Shown here: one piece after another, positions 9,078 through 18,227 of the stretch
Numbering within the stretch: position 1 is the stretch's first letter
How the letters are laid out: each line of letters opens with the position of its first letter
Source: B1 sp964355075
Lineage (GTDB): Bacteria; Bacteroidota; Bacteroidia; UKL13-3
Direction: 5' to 3'
Assembly: GCA_964355075.1 (NCBI GenBank)
Contig: CAYHCF010000011.1
Span: forward strand, 1 to 64,000
Length of the DNA stretch: 64,000 nt
Notes under the pieces: model-generated
Seen by the model: only the letters and a program-made list of their open reading frames with translations
Told to the model about the DNA's origin: nothing
The model's database searches: none
Made by a program: the position numbers and the translations under genes

Positions 9078-10406
9078 TCACGAAACAGGATACCTTTTTT
9101 CCATCCCCGCTTTCTGAAGGAGATTATTTATTTCCTTTTTAAGTTCTACCATTCTGAGTTCTCTGTTAATAAAGTAGCTGTTTAAGTTTTCTAACTCCAT
9201 GGTCTTTTTTAATAGCTCCGCTTCTCTTGTTCTAATTTCGGTAATATCCTGAAAGAAACCAAAAACGCTGCGATTTTTCAAGTCGGCCTCACCTATAGCC
9301 TTTACCCACCGGTGATTTCCTTTGGCTGTAACTATCTCCAATTCTTCATTAAAGGTCTCGCCAAATTCAATGGCACGATTTATCGCTCTTTCGATGATCT
9401 GTCTTGATTCCGGAGTATAAAATCCGACACCCTTTTCAACTGTTGGTTTAAACGTTTTATCTACTTCATGTATGGTATAAATTTCATCTGTCCAGGTTTG
9501 TTCCAAAGTATCAATATTAATTTCCCATCCACCTACCTTACCGATGGAAGCGGTATTTACAAGTAATATTTCGCTCTTTTTCAGTGCAGCTTCTGCCATC
9601 ATTATCTCGGTAAAATCTTCGCTGTGTACCATCACAAAATCGGGAGGAACATAAGCGTAATTCACATGAAGAAACTTAGTGTGATCGCTGAATTGGAACT
9701 TGTATTCCATATCCCGTTTAATCACTGTTTTCTCATGGAGACACCGCATTAATTCATCCATAATGGTAGGATTATCCTTATACATTTGACTTGCCATTAT
9801 TCTTATATGCTTCTCAACTTCACCATAAGTGAAAGTCAAAGCGGCATCATTATAATCAATCAGAACCAGGTCCTCGCCTGCTTGCTACCAGGTATAAGTA
9901 GGAATGGGTATAGCCTTATATAGCGCACGGAATTTTTCTTCACTTAAACGTAATGCTTTTTCGGCCGCTTTACGTTGGGTTATGTCGGAAGCAATACTGA
10001 GCATGGCATTGGTATCGCCCCATCTGGTCGTCAAGGCATAAACATCCATTGGTAATATTGTTCCATCTTTTTTAAAATGCTCCACTTCAAAACTTGCTTC
10101 CCCTTTTTCAAGTATTTCTTTCATCCGGGTCGGTATTTGTTTTGCTGTTTCGGGTGTATCCAGTTTATCCAGAGGGAGTGATAAAAACTCTTCCCGGGTA
10201 TAACCGTGCATATCGAATGTTTTTTGGTTGGCGTAGAGAAATGCTCCATTAAAATCATGAACGGTAATGGAATTTGGCGCAACATCCAGCATCTTAGCCA
10301 TTCTTTGGATATTTTCACCGGCCTTTAACAAACTATTTTCCTGCTTCAAAATCTGTAACTCTTCTAATAGTTCATCTTTTGTTTTTTCCTGAATTTTCAT
10401 GTTCAA
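9078..10406 (-). pseudogene. PAS-domain sensor protein interrupted by one in-frame TAG
   Basis: One continuous frame on the minus strand encodes about 442 residues, broken only by a TAG at 9885-9887. The part before the stop begins MNMKIQEKTKDELLEELQIL (coiled coil), then a PAS domain (about 38-150, ending ITQRKAAEKAL), then the start of a second PAS domain ending IPTYTW. The same frame resumes QAGEDLVLIDYNDAALTF and continues through the second and a third PAS domain to a coiled-coil tail (NRELRMVELKKEINNLLQKA). A CAG-to-TAG change would explain it; a sequencing error or real decay cannot be told apart. No kinase or other output domain is present, a layout known for stand-alone PAS proteins with this tail. 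Translation from the TTG at 9839 is possible but unproven. Confidence 0.8.
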
Positions 10407-10651
10407 TTTTATTTAAAGAAAATGATTACCATCAAACAAATGCCAATTACTGCTAAGAGATTAACACCTCAAAAAGCATTTAAGTTCAACTACAACAAGA
10501 AATTTATTGGGTAGAGACGAATGCTTGTATCCATTCATTATTCAAAATTATATGATTACAAATTGGTTTCAAACCATTGTATGAATGATTATTATCAGCT
10601 CGGAGAATTAAGGCTATTAGGCTGTAGGCTGTTAGGCTATCAACCTAAACC

Positions 10652-10694
10652 CCTTTCCCATCCTGAGCTAGTCGAAGGGAAGTGTCCCATTTCT
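10652..10694. repeat. 43-bp direct repeat, left copy
   Basis: This stretch matches 11242-11284 with one mismatch and contains CCTGAGCTAGTCGAAGGGA, a motif that recurs as dispersed copies in Bacteroidota. A related copy lies near 63270. The 10407-11289 interval holds no supportable gene. Confidence 0.7.
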
Positions 10695-10744
10695 ATTCCG
10701 CATTCCGGTTTGTAATCTGTATTCTAAGATAATTTATGCTCGTT

Positions 10745-10835
10745 GCGCGGCTTAAATTCGCTTGCCTAATCGTACGTTTTGCGCCGCGCCTTTTGATTGT
10801 GCTTCCTTTAACCCCCGGCTAAAGCCAGGGGCAAT
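10745..10835 (-). repeat. Two-stem palindromic repeat, copy C (inverted)
   Basis: Reverse-orientation member of the family at 8889 and 11029. The distal stem is GCGCGGC (10745-10751) with GCCGCGC (10783-10789). The head stem (10812-10831) has arms CCCCCGGCT and AGCCAGGGG with one mismatch. With copy B it forms an inverted pair about 190 bp apart, reminiscent of REPIN organisation. Confidence 0.7.
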
Positions 10836-11028
10836 GATGTGATATTCCCCATTGCCCCTGTCACCCTGAGTAGTAATTTTTTTCAAAAAAAACAATATAC
10901 AACGAAGTTTTTGCAATGTGCTAATAATCAGGATATAATACAATAACGTCAATGGTAATAATCAGAAAATAATACAATAATGTCAATTGTAATAAAAAGA
11001 GAATTAACCCCAACATGGTTCAATATTC

Positions 11029-11121
11029 ATAGCCCCTGGCTTTAGCCAGGGGTTAATGGATACACGATGATTCAGCGCGGCGAGCAGAAATTTTCTGAGA
11101 AATGAAATCTATTAGCCGCGC
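11029..11121 (+). repeat. Two-stem palindromic repeat, copy B
   Basis: The head palindrome at 11033-11052 is identical to copy A. The second stem is GCGCGGC (11075-11081) with GCCGCGC (11115-11121). The second stem differs from copy A in sequence but is still fully paired, which suggests that structure is being kept. Confidence 0.75.
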
Positions 11122-11241
11122 CTTCTCCACAGATAGGAAGGCAACGAATATCTAATTGGCATCGGAATTAGGAAATGATAAATGCCGAATATCGAATGAT
11201 GTAATTTGAGTAAAAGGAAGCATTTCCCAGTGCCCAGTGCA

Positions 11242-11284
11242 CCTTTCCCATCCTGAGCTAGTCGAAGGGAAGGGTCCCATTTCT
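11242..11284. repeat. 43-bp direct repeat, right copy
   Basis: Second copy of the element at 10652-10694. It ends 5 bases before the parE stop codon, so parE transcription runs straight into it. Confidence 0.7.
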
Positions 11285-11289
11285 AGCTA

Positions 11290-13170
11290 TCAAACAAGCT
11301 CCTCCTCAATCTCCTCCTTATAAACCATATCTTTTTCGATACGCAAATTATCAATAATGAAGGCTTGCCGGTCCATGGTATTTTTTCCCATATAATATTC
11401 GAGCATTTTTTGAATGGGTGTATCGGGTCTGACTAAAACAGGTTGAAGGCGCATATCTTCACCAATAAATAAACCAAATTCCTCAGGACTAATTTCACCC
11501 AATCCTTTAAACCGGGTTATCTCCGGACGCGCGCCTAATTGATGAACCGCTTTTTGTTTCTCCTCTTCACTGTAGCAATAAATGGTTTTTTGCCTGTTAC
11601 GAACCCTGAACAAAGGCGTTTCCAGAATGTATACATGTCCGTTTTTTGCCAAATCAGGGAAAAACTGAAGAAAGAAAGTAAGCAGCAACAATCGAATATG
11701 CATTCCATCCACATCGGCATCGGTGGCAACCACAATGCGGTTATAACGTAAATCTTCTATACTTTCTTCAATGTTTAAAGCATGTTGCAAGAGGTTGAAT
11801 TCTTCGTTTTCGTAAACTATTTTTTTCGTTAAGCCGTAGCTGTTTAAGGGTTTTCCGCGCAAACTGAATACTGCCTGTAATTCCACATTTCTCGATTTGG
11901 TGATGGAACCGCTGGCCGAATCTCCTTCGGTAATAAATAAAGTAGTATCAAATCTTCGCTCGTCTTTGGAATCGTTATAATGTATCCGGCAATCCCGTAA
12001 TTTTTTATTATGCAAATTTGCCTTTTTTGCCCGCTCGTTGGCCAGCTTTTTAATGCCTGCCATTTCTTTACGCTCGCGTTCACTTTGGTTGATCCTTTTT
12101 AATAAAGCTTCAGCGGTTTCAGGATGCTTATGCAGGTAATCATCCAGGCTTTTCTTTAAAAAATCAATCATGAATTGCTTCACACTTTGCGATTCAGTAG
12201 GTGCCATATTGGTTGAACCCAACTTGGTTTTGGTCTGACTCTCGAATACAGGCTCCTGAACCCGGATGCTCACTGCAGATATGATGCTTGCCCGAATATC
12301 GGCCAGGTCAAAATCCTTCTTATAAAACTCACGAACTGTTTTTGCAAAGGCTTCCCGAAAAGCATTTAAATGGGTTCCTCCCTGTGTGGTATGCTGTCCG
12401 TTTACAAAACTATAATACTCCTCCCCATACTGATTTTCGTGGGTTATCGCCACTTCAATGTCCTCCCCTTTCAGATGAATAATGGGGTAACGAAGCGCTT
12501 CTTCATTGGTTTTGCGTTTCAGTAAATCCAAAAGTCCATCCTTTGAATAAAACTTTTTATCGTTGAACCAGATGGTTAAACCCGAATTCAGGTAAACATA
12601 GTTCCACAACATATTTTCGATGAATTCGGCAACGAAACGAAAGTGCTTAAATATACCCTCGTCGGGAATAAAAGTGATCGCGGTTCCATTCGGTTCAATG
12701 GTATCCTGTAACCTATGATCTTTTATGAGCTTACCTTTATCAAACTCAACGATCTTGGTTTTTCCATCTCTAAATGACTGCACCTTAAAATAAACCGATA
12801 AAGCATTAACAGCTTTTGATCCTACTCCGTTTAAACCCACCGACTTTTTAAAAGCCGTTGAATCGTATTTTCCTCCTGTATTGATTTGTGAAACACATTC
12901 GATTACTTTTCCCAAGGGAATTCCTCTTCCGTAATCTCTTACAAATGCCTTCACATCCGTCACCTTAATATCAATCTGGCGCCCATTTCCCATTACATAT
13001 TCGTCAATGGAATTGTCTATTGTTTCCTTCAACAAAATATAAATACCATCATCCATGGCGCTGCCATCGCCTAATTTACCAATATACATACCCGGGCGAA
13101 GGCGTATGTGTTCCCTCCAATCCAACGACCGGATGCTGCTTTCGTCATACCTAACCACTTCTTCTGCCAT
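11290..13170 (-). CDS. parE: DNA topoisomerase IV subunit B
   Basis: ATPase subunit of the decatenating type II topoisomerase. The start used is the ATG giving MAEEVVRYDESSIRSLDW; the frame runs 9 codons further up but the extra residues are not conserved. The GHKL ATPase domain has LKETIDNSIDEY, DYGRGIPLG and GLNGVGSKAVNALS. The transducer lysine loop (SQTKTKLGSTN) follows. The TOPRIM domain shows ITEGDSASGS and the acidic ATDADVDGMHIRLLLL. The ~626-aa length and KSVGLNGVGSKAVN match Bacteroidota ParE rather than GyrB. No parC is adjacent in the window, whereas the family usually has it next to parE. Confidence 0.92.
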   Translation of the reverse strand: MAEEVVRYDESSIRSLDWREHIRLRPGMYIGKLGDGSAMDDGIYILLKETIDNSIDEYVMGNGRQIDIKVTDVKAFVRDYGRGIPLGKVIECVSQINTGGKYDSTAFKKSVGLNGVGSKAVNALSVYFKVQSFRDGKTKIVEFDKGKLIKDHRLQDTIEPNGTAITFIPDEGIFKHFRFVAEFIENMLWNYVYLNSGLTIWFNDKKFYSKDGLLDLLKRKTNEEALRYPIIHLKGEDIEVAITHENQYGEEYYSFVNGQHTTQGGTHLNAFREAFAKTVREFYKKDFDLADIRASIISAVSIRVQEPVFESQTKTKLGSTNMAPTESQSVKQFMIDFLKKSLDDYLHKHPETAEALLKRINQSERERKEMAGIKKLANERAKKANLHNKKLRDCRIHYNDSKDERRFDTTLFITEGDSASGSITKSRNVELQAVFSLRGKPLNSYGLTKKIVYENEEFNLLQHALNIEESIEDLRYNRIVVATDADVDGMHIRLLLLTFFLQFFPDLAKNGHVYILETPLFRVRNRQKTIYCYSEEEKQKAVHQLGARPEITRFKGLGEISPEEFGLFIGEDMRLQPVLVRPDTPIQKMLEYYMGKNTMDRQAFIIDNLRIEKDMVYKEEIEEELV

Positions 13171-13264
13171 AACCATTTCTAAACCGTAAAAATACAATGC
13201 TTTGCGTTCAGGTTAAAGCCATATTTTGCACATAGCTGTGGATAAATAAATGCTATTACCCACA

Positions 13265-13305
13265 AAAAAGCCCCGATGAAAATGAATTCACCGGGGCTTT
13301 TTAAA
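13265..13305. terminator. Intrinsic terminator downstream of OmpA/TPR lipoprotein gene
   Basis: Arms AAAAAGCCCCG and CGGGGCTTTTT enclose a 16-nt loop. It lies just after the lipoprotein stop on the minus strand and upstream of parE. The A and T flanks would let it work both ways. Confidence 0.8.
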
Positions 13306-13318
13306 TTTCGCTTAAATA

Positions 13319-15052
13319 CTATCTGATAGCAGCTTCGAATAATGGATTTTTGAAAAATTTCACAAATTCAAGATCATCTTTTGCCATATTTCTTGCTTCG
13401 CCATTTAAGGATACCGCACGGGCCATATTGGTGGTACATACATCCTGGTTATTCAATTTGGCACCACAAATAGCACGTAAATAATAATGTTCCCAGGTTA
13501 AGGTTTCAGGAGTCAGGTTGTCGATAACTGTTTTTGCCCCATTTGGGTCGCCACTTAACAATTTAGCCAGAGCAGTATTATAATCGTTCTTTCCGCTCTT
13601 GTTATAATTGCTGACTGCCGAGGCATAATTACCATATTTAATATCGAAAGTTCCCAGGTTATAACTAACATTGGCCCCTTTATCGGATGCCTTTTTGTAA
13701 TAGTTATAAGCACCGCTATAATCGCCCTGCGCACGAGCCAAAGCACCCATATTCGCTAATACCATTCCATTATCCGGACTTAACTCATTTGCTTTAGCCA
13801 GACTGGCGGCGGCATCAGAAAATTTGTTTTGTTTAATCTGCACTGTACCTAAATCAGAGAACCCTTTCCAGTCGCCAGGATTTTTGGTATTGTATGCCGT
13901 ATATACCTCAACTTTTTGGTTCAAATCTGTAGTAATAGTAGCCAGATGGAACAATTCAACCGGAGATAATAAGTCGTATTTTCCATAGTAATTAATTAAA
14001 TCTGCGTCATTCTTAAAAGGTTTTCCACCCACTAAAACCAATTCAGATCTGCGTAATTTTGGTAAAATGTTTTCGGTAGCAGCTTTCCATGATTTTTCAT
14101 CGGTTCTGCGCAGTAAACTTTCCCGCTCTTCATCGCTGATGCTTGTATTATTAATGGTTTCGAGCATCTTTTCTTTGCCCACAATATTTGAAGCTTCCAA
14201 TTCCGTTTTGAATCCCTTCCAGTCTTCAGCAAGCATATAGCCCATACTGAAATTATTATCATTGGCTTCGGCAAAACCTAATTTCTTCAATTCTTTTTTG
14301 AAAAATGCAAAAGTAGATTCTGAACGACCTTTCGACAGGTTATTATTACGTTCCAACTCTCCATCCGGAGAAGCATAAGCGTTAATGGATATTCCTTTTA
14401 TATTCCAGTTTGGATCGCTTTTTAATAATTTCTTCAATTCAGAAATCTGGTTTTTGTTATTTAAAGATTTGCCCAATTTAAAATTCGGATTAAACTTGTC
14501 GCCATCCATCTCGAAATAGATATTTACCACTTTATTGTTCAAAACCGGTGCATAATTTTCCTGGTTCATTAATACTTCATCTGTAAATTTCACCAAACCA
14601 GCAGTAGTAATGGTTCCAAGTACCATAATGCTATCCGGTACAGGAAGTGCTTTGCCCTGATAAGTGAAGCGTGGCAACATTTTTACGCGTTTTAATTCAG
14701 CGGTATAAGGTATAATATCGGAATAAGTAATTTTACCGCCGGTTTTGGTATTAATAGTATAATCTGCTGAACCTTTAGCTGTTGTTCCCTTAATAGTTAC
14801 TTCTTTCAACTTGATTTCCTTGCCGTCTATCGTTTTTAGTATAGGTTGAAAAGAAACCAATGTACTGGGCTTAATGGATTTAGGCGGTACATTTCCCACA
14901 ATTACCACGCTCACCGAATCAGCTCTCATTTCAAGCGGATTTGGGCTCACTGAATAATTATTTTTTGTAAAATTGGCTGGACCACTACAGGCACTTATGA
15001 ATAATGCTGTTACCAAACCCATAGGTAGAACTTTTTGCGAAAAATCCTTCAT
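13319..15052 (-). CDS. Outer-membrane lipoprotein with OmpA-like and TPR regions
   Basis: The N-terminus is a lipoprotein signal ending LFISAC, with the lipidated Cys at residue 22. After a beta-rich region (about 30-170), the segment near 195-270 (VNIYFEMDGDKFN ... ISINAYASPDGE ... LSKGRSESTFAFFKKEL) resembles an OmpA C-terminal peptidoglycan-binding domain. The C-terminal part, about 375-540, has TPR-type repeats (ANELSPDNGMVLANMGALAR, YKKASDKGANVSYNLGTF). At 577 aa it would anchor the outer membrane to peptidoglycan and hold partners through the TPRs. It has its own terminator and appears monocistronic. The exact role is unknown; it is not a recognised T9SS component. Confidence 0.75.
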   Translation of the reverse strand: MKDFSQKVLPMGLVTALFISACSGPANFTKNNYSVSPNPLEMRADSVSVVIVGNVPPKSIKPSTLVSFQPILKTIDGKEIKLKEVTIKGTTAKGSADYTINTKTGGKITYSDIIPYTAELKRVKMLPRFTYQGKALPVPDSIMVLGTITTAGLVKFTDEVLMNQENYAPVLNNKVVNIYFEMDGDKFNPNFKLGKSLNNKNQISELKKLLKSDPNWNIKGISINAYASPDGELERNNNLSKGRSESTFAFFKKELKKLGFAEANDNNFSMGYMLAEDWKGFKTELEASNIVGKEKMLETINNTSISDEERESLLRRTDEKSWKAATENILPKLRRSELVLVGGKPFKNDADLINYYGKYDLLSPVELFHLATITTDLNQKVEVYTAYNTKNPGDWKGFSDLGTVQIKQNKFSDAAASLAKANELSPDNGMVLANMGALARAQGDYSGAYNYYKKASDKGANVSYNLGTFDIKYGNYASAVSNYNKSGKNDYNTALAKLLSGDPNGAKTVIDNLTPETLTWEHYYLRAICGAKLNNQDVCTTNMARAVSLNGEARNMAKDDLEFVKFFKNPLFEAAIR

Positions 15053-15069
15053 GATTTAATTTTTTTATA

Positions 15070-15327
15070 TTGTGCAATAATACTTATTTTGAAACAAACA
15101 AAAACAAAATATTTATCAATTTGTATATTATTAAAATAAAAGGAAAGGCAAAAATCCCAGATTATCTTCAGATACGGGATGAAAAATTTACATTAATTGC
15201 TTATGCACGTGCCGACAGGCCTGAGCGGGCACTTGAAAAATGTGGCCTGGGTGATAAAATTAAGCAGATTATTGAATTGATGAATTCCATTCCATTCGGA
15301 CAAATGACTAAACTAGATTTATCATGA
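15070..15327 (+). CDS. Small conserved protein coupled to ftsE
   Basis: The supportable part is the C-terminal ~65 residues (IKGKAKIPDYLQIRDEKFTL ... MNSIPFGQMTKLDLS), which has the look of a small conserved Bacteroidota protein. No ATG precedes it in frame. The candidate starts are TTG at 15070 (85 aa) and TTG at 15121 (68 aa); the shorter fits better because the extra residues are low-complexity. Its TGA overlaps the ftsE ATG (ATGA at 15324-15327), so the two are translationally coupled. There is no signal peptide, and the function is unknown. Confidence 0.6.
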   Translation: MCNNTYFETNKNKIFINLYIIKIKGKAKIPDYLQIRDEKFTLIAYARADRPERALEKCGLGDKIKQIIELMNSIPFGQMTKLDLS

Positions 15328-16022
15328 AAAAAGAAAACCCAATTATTTCGATCGAAGGAGGCAGTATATTTCAAGGACATAGCCTCGTTCTGTCTGATAT
15401 TTCATTACAAATTGGTCCCTCAGAATTTGTGTATTTAATAGGTAGTACCGGGAGCGGAAAAAGCAGCTTACTCAAAACACTTTATGGCGAGTTGCATTTA
15501 GAGTCGGGAGAAGGCGAAATTGTTGGTATTCAGTTGAAAAATCTTAAAAAATCTAAAATTCCTGCGCTCCGGAGAAAACTCGGGGTGGTATTTCAGGACT
15601 TTCAATTGCTTTTTGACCGGGATGCTTTTGATAACCTGCTTTTTGTTTTGAAAGCAACCGGATGGAAAAAGGAAGAGGATATCCATACAAGGATTAAAGA
15701 GGTTCTTGAAATGGTAGGATTAAGTACCAAATCTCATAAAATGCCTTATGAATTGAGTGGCGGCGAACAACAGCGATTAGCCATTGCCAGAGCTTTATTA
15801 AATAAACCGGTAGTAATTTTAGCCGATGAACCCACGGGCAATCTTGATCCTAAAACCAGCGACGGAATTTTATCTTTGCTTCATCAAATCAGCGAAAAGG
15901 GAACAGCCGTTTTAATGGCCACCCACGATTACCGCGTCATTAGCAAGTTTCCGGGAACCATTTTTAAATGTATGGATGGAAAAATAACCGTAAATAAATG
16001 GATCAAAGAAGCGGATGAATAA
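15324..16022 (+). CDS. ftsE: Cell division ABC ATPase FtsE
   Basis: Cytoplasmic ATPase of the FtsEX complex, which controls peptidoglycan hydrolysis at the septum. The 232-aa protein has Walker A GSTGSGKSS (40-48), the signature LSGGEQQRLAIARALL, Walker B VVILADEPTGNLDP and the switch histidine in ATHDYRV. The family resembles LolD/MacB, but the length, KSKIPALRRKLGVVFQDFQL and coupling to a small upstream protein favour FtsE. ftsX is not next to it, as is common in Bacteroidota. The 3' end overlaps the convergent glycosyltransferase by 20 bases. Confidence 0.88.
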   Translation: MKKENPIISIEGGSIFQGHSLVLSDISLQIGPSEFVYLIGSTGSGKSSLLKTLYGELHLESGEGEIVGIQLKNLKKSKIPALRRKLGVVFQDFQLLFDRDAFDNLLFVLKATGWKKEEDIHTRIKEVLEMVGLSTKSHKMPYELSGGEQQRLAIARALLNKPVVILADEPTGNLDPKTSDGILSLLHQISEKGTAVLMATHDYRVISKFPGTIFKCMDGKITVNKWIKEADE

Positions 16023-17130
16023 GACGTTTTAAAGCAGCTGCCTGAACCGATACATTAAAAGTTTGGTTCAAAATGACCTTTCTCTTTTCAATTTCTGCTT
16101 CAGTAAAATCCATTTCCATCATCTTTGGAATGGCTTCAATGAAAGAACTTGCGTCGGTTTTTACCTCACACAAACTTTCTAAGCCGGTATTATGTACCAT
16201 AAACGAATTAGCTAACACAAATCTGCCTTTAAATAAAACATTCAGCAACTTTAATTTTATACCGGTTGGCTGAAAAGTGACCAACACATTCAGGTGCGCA
16301 TTTTCAATATAAGTATCAATTTCAGAGGGGGTCAAACCTTCCCTGAGTTCGATATGCTCATGTTCAGAAATGGCCTGCTTCAATTGTGTTGAGGCCTCAT
16401 CTCCGGCTATGATTAACGGAACTTTTAATTTGCTGAAAACCTCCTTTACCCAAAACAAGGCTGCCTGATTATTTTCGGCAATACTTAATTTGCCGTGATA
16501 AAAACAATATATTCCCTTACCTAGTTTTGCAGTAACAGACTGGTTGCTGTGAAAAGCAGGCAAGTAAGAAACTTTGGAACCGAATTTCCCGTGAAGCTGC
16601 TGATAATCGTTTTGAGAAATAGCCAGGAGCCGATCAGCATGAACCAGTATTTTCTCGTAAGCGCTTAGGAGAACGGATTCGAAATAATAATAAATACGTT
16701 TAAATAGATGATGTTCTGCTTCTGCCAGTAGCCGATAATAATCATGCTCAATATTGTGAATTCTTACCAGCTTCATGCGCTTTCTCAAGCCGGGTGCATT
16801 TAAATAATAACAACTGTGTAAAGCCTCAAATAAAATAGGGGCATCGTCGGTTTGCAAATTTTTCAGAAGCCGGGTATCCTTTCTTGAACCTATAATAAGC
16901 GGAACCAATGAAAATGGATTGCTGATTTTTTTTCTAGGATAATAATGTACTTGAACACAGTATTTTTCGAGTTCTGCCTGTGGTTTTCGGTTGCCATATT
17001 GAAAACAGTGAAGCGTTATTTGAACGCCTGTTTCTGAAAGCGCTTTGAGTTTATAAAACACATCTATCACCCCACCGTAATTAGCGGGATAGGGAATATC
17101 AAAACTGATAATATGTAATCTCGGATCCAC
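16003..17130 (-). CDS. Glycosyltransferase, GT4-like (second of pair)
   Basis: The start is GTG, whose G is also the last base of the upstream stop (TAGTG), so it is coupled to the preceding gene. The 375-aa protein has a GT-B layout. The N-terminal half begins HIISFDIPYPANYGGVIDVF, with the glycine-rich loop typical of GT4 enzymes. The C-terminal half has YHGKLSIAENNQAALFWV, LIIAGD and LREGLTPSEIDTYIENAHL, then GIKLKLLNVLFKGRFVLAN in the nucleotide-sugar site region. The acceptor is not predictable. With its neighbour it probably adds sugars to LPS or another surface glycan. Confidence 0.8.
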   Translation of the reverse strand: MDPRLHIISFDIPYPANYGGVIDVFYKLKALSETGVQITLHCFQYGNRKPQAELEKYCVQVHYYPRKKISNPFSLVPLIIGSRKDTRLLKNLQTDDAPILFEALHSCYYLNAPGLRKRMKLVRIHNIEHDYYRLLAEAEHHLFKRIYYYFESVLLSAYEKILVHADRLLAISQNDYQQLHGKFGSKVSYLPAFHSNQSVTAKLGKGIYCFYHGKLSIAENNQAALFWVKEVFSKLKVPLIIAGDEASTQLKQAISEHEHIELREGLTPSEIDTYIENAHLNVLVTFQPTGIKLKLLNVLFKGRFVLANSFMVHNTGLESLCEVKTDASSFIEAIPKMMEMDFTEAEIEKRKVILNQTFNVSVQAAALKRLIHPLL

Positions 17131-18227
17131 TAAAATAAGGAGCTGTAAATACGGGTTAATTTATTTGCTTCCCTTTGCAAATTATAAACTTGTGCGGCCT
17201 TTCCACAATTTTGCTGAAGCCTTTGATATAAAAGCCTATTTGATAGCAAATTATTTAATTGAACGGCAATTTCGTCTTCCTTACAATCACATAAAATAGC
17301 CACTTCAAATAATAGATTGATCTTCCTGTATTCAATAAAATCAGCACACAATTGCGGGATCCCTGCATGGATATAATCGAAAAATTTATTGGCTAATGAA
17401 TATTGATAACTCAATCCTTTAGGTTCAAGCAGATTAATGGCAATTTTTGCACTTGCCGATAATTCCGGCAAATATTCAGGCTTTACAAATCCCAAAAATT
17501 CAACCTTATTTTCCAAACTGTTTTGCTGAACCAAACTTCGCAAACTTTCACTTAAATCTCCTTCACCGGCAATTTGCAATCGTGCATTTACCTGCTTCAT
17601 CGCAACGATCAGCTGTGCTAAACCCCTACCCTCATTTAAAGCACCCTGATAAAGAATGATATTCTCTTTTTTCTCCGAATTTTTAAATGAATGGGTTTGG
17701 AGTAAGGGTACATTTAAAATCGTTTCAAATGCGAGCCCGTATTGTTTGGAAAATAATTCAGCCAACTGCGGCCCCACCGTATAAGCCTTATCCACCAAGG
17801 GGATACACGCATCGCCCAATATCTGCCAGATGGCCTTTGTGATAGGTCTATGCACTACTTCCGGTACTTCCGTAAAGTATTCATGCGCATCAAAAACCAA
17901 TTTTGAGCCCCTTATTTTTGCTGCCAGGGTACAGGGCAATAAAGTATCTAAATCAACCGCTCCATAAACTTGTGCCTTTTTGAATAATAAATAAAAAAAC
18001 AATCTGATATTGTATTCAAAATAAAAAAGTTTCCCGTTTTCAAAATAGCAATTCAAACGGGTTTGCCCGAAAGTTTTTGGGTCTAACGGAATTGAACTTT
18101 TTCGCTTCCTGCCAATCAATTCTACCTCAAAACCGGCTTCAACCAAAACTCCTGCAATACGCTGCATCCGTTGGTCGTAACTCAGGTCATTGCTTACGGT
18201 AAACCGAATTAATTTTTTACTTGCCAA
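17130..18227 (-). CDS. Glycosyltransferase, GT4-like (first of pair)
   Basis: GT-B fold protein of 365 aa. The N-terminal domain starts RFTVSNDLSYDQRMQRIAGV and has the acceptor-side motif VFDAHEYFTEVPEVV. The C-terminal donor domain has ILYQGALNEGRGLAQLI, LQIAGEGDL, VEFLGFVKPEYLPEL and the nucleotide-binding SLANKFFDYIHAGIPQL. The start overlaps the 3' end of recQ by 19 bases and the end overlaps the next glycosyltransferase, so recQ and both transferases form one transcription unit. The substrate is unknown. Confidence 0.82.
   Translation of the reverse strand: MASKKLIRFTVSNDLSYDQRMQRIAGVLVEAGFEVELIGRKRKSSIPLDPKTFGQTRLNCYFENGKLFYFEYNIRLFFYLLFKKAQVYGAVDLDTLLPCTLAAKIRGSKLVFDAHEYFTEVPEVVHRPITKAIWQILGDACIPLVDKAYTVGPQLAELFSKQYGLAFETILNVPLLQTHSFKNSEKKENIILYQGALNEGRGLAQLIVAMKQVNARLQIAGEGDLSESLRSLVQQNSLENKVEFLGFVKPEYLPELSASAKIAINLLEPKGLSYQYSLANKFFDYIHAGIPQLCADFIEYRKINLLFEVAILCDCKEDEIAVQLNNLLSNRLLYQRLQQNCGKAAQVYNLQREANKLTRIYSSLF

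Noticed and set aside
9078..10406. Pyrrolysine or programmed read-through at the amber codon
   Set aside because: Nothing in the sequence (no structured element, no pyl genes) supports recoding; nonsense mutation or error is simpler.
10521..10952. Small genes in the 10.5-11 kb spacer
   Set aside because: The frames of ~65 codons are made of dispersed repeat sequence and have no conserved features.
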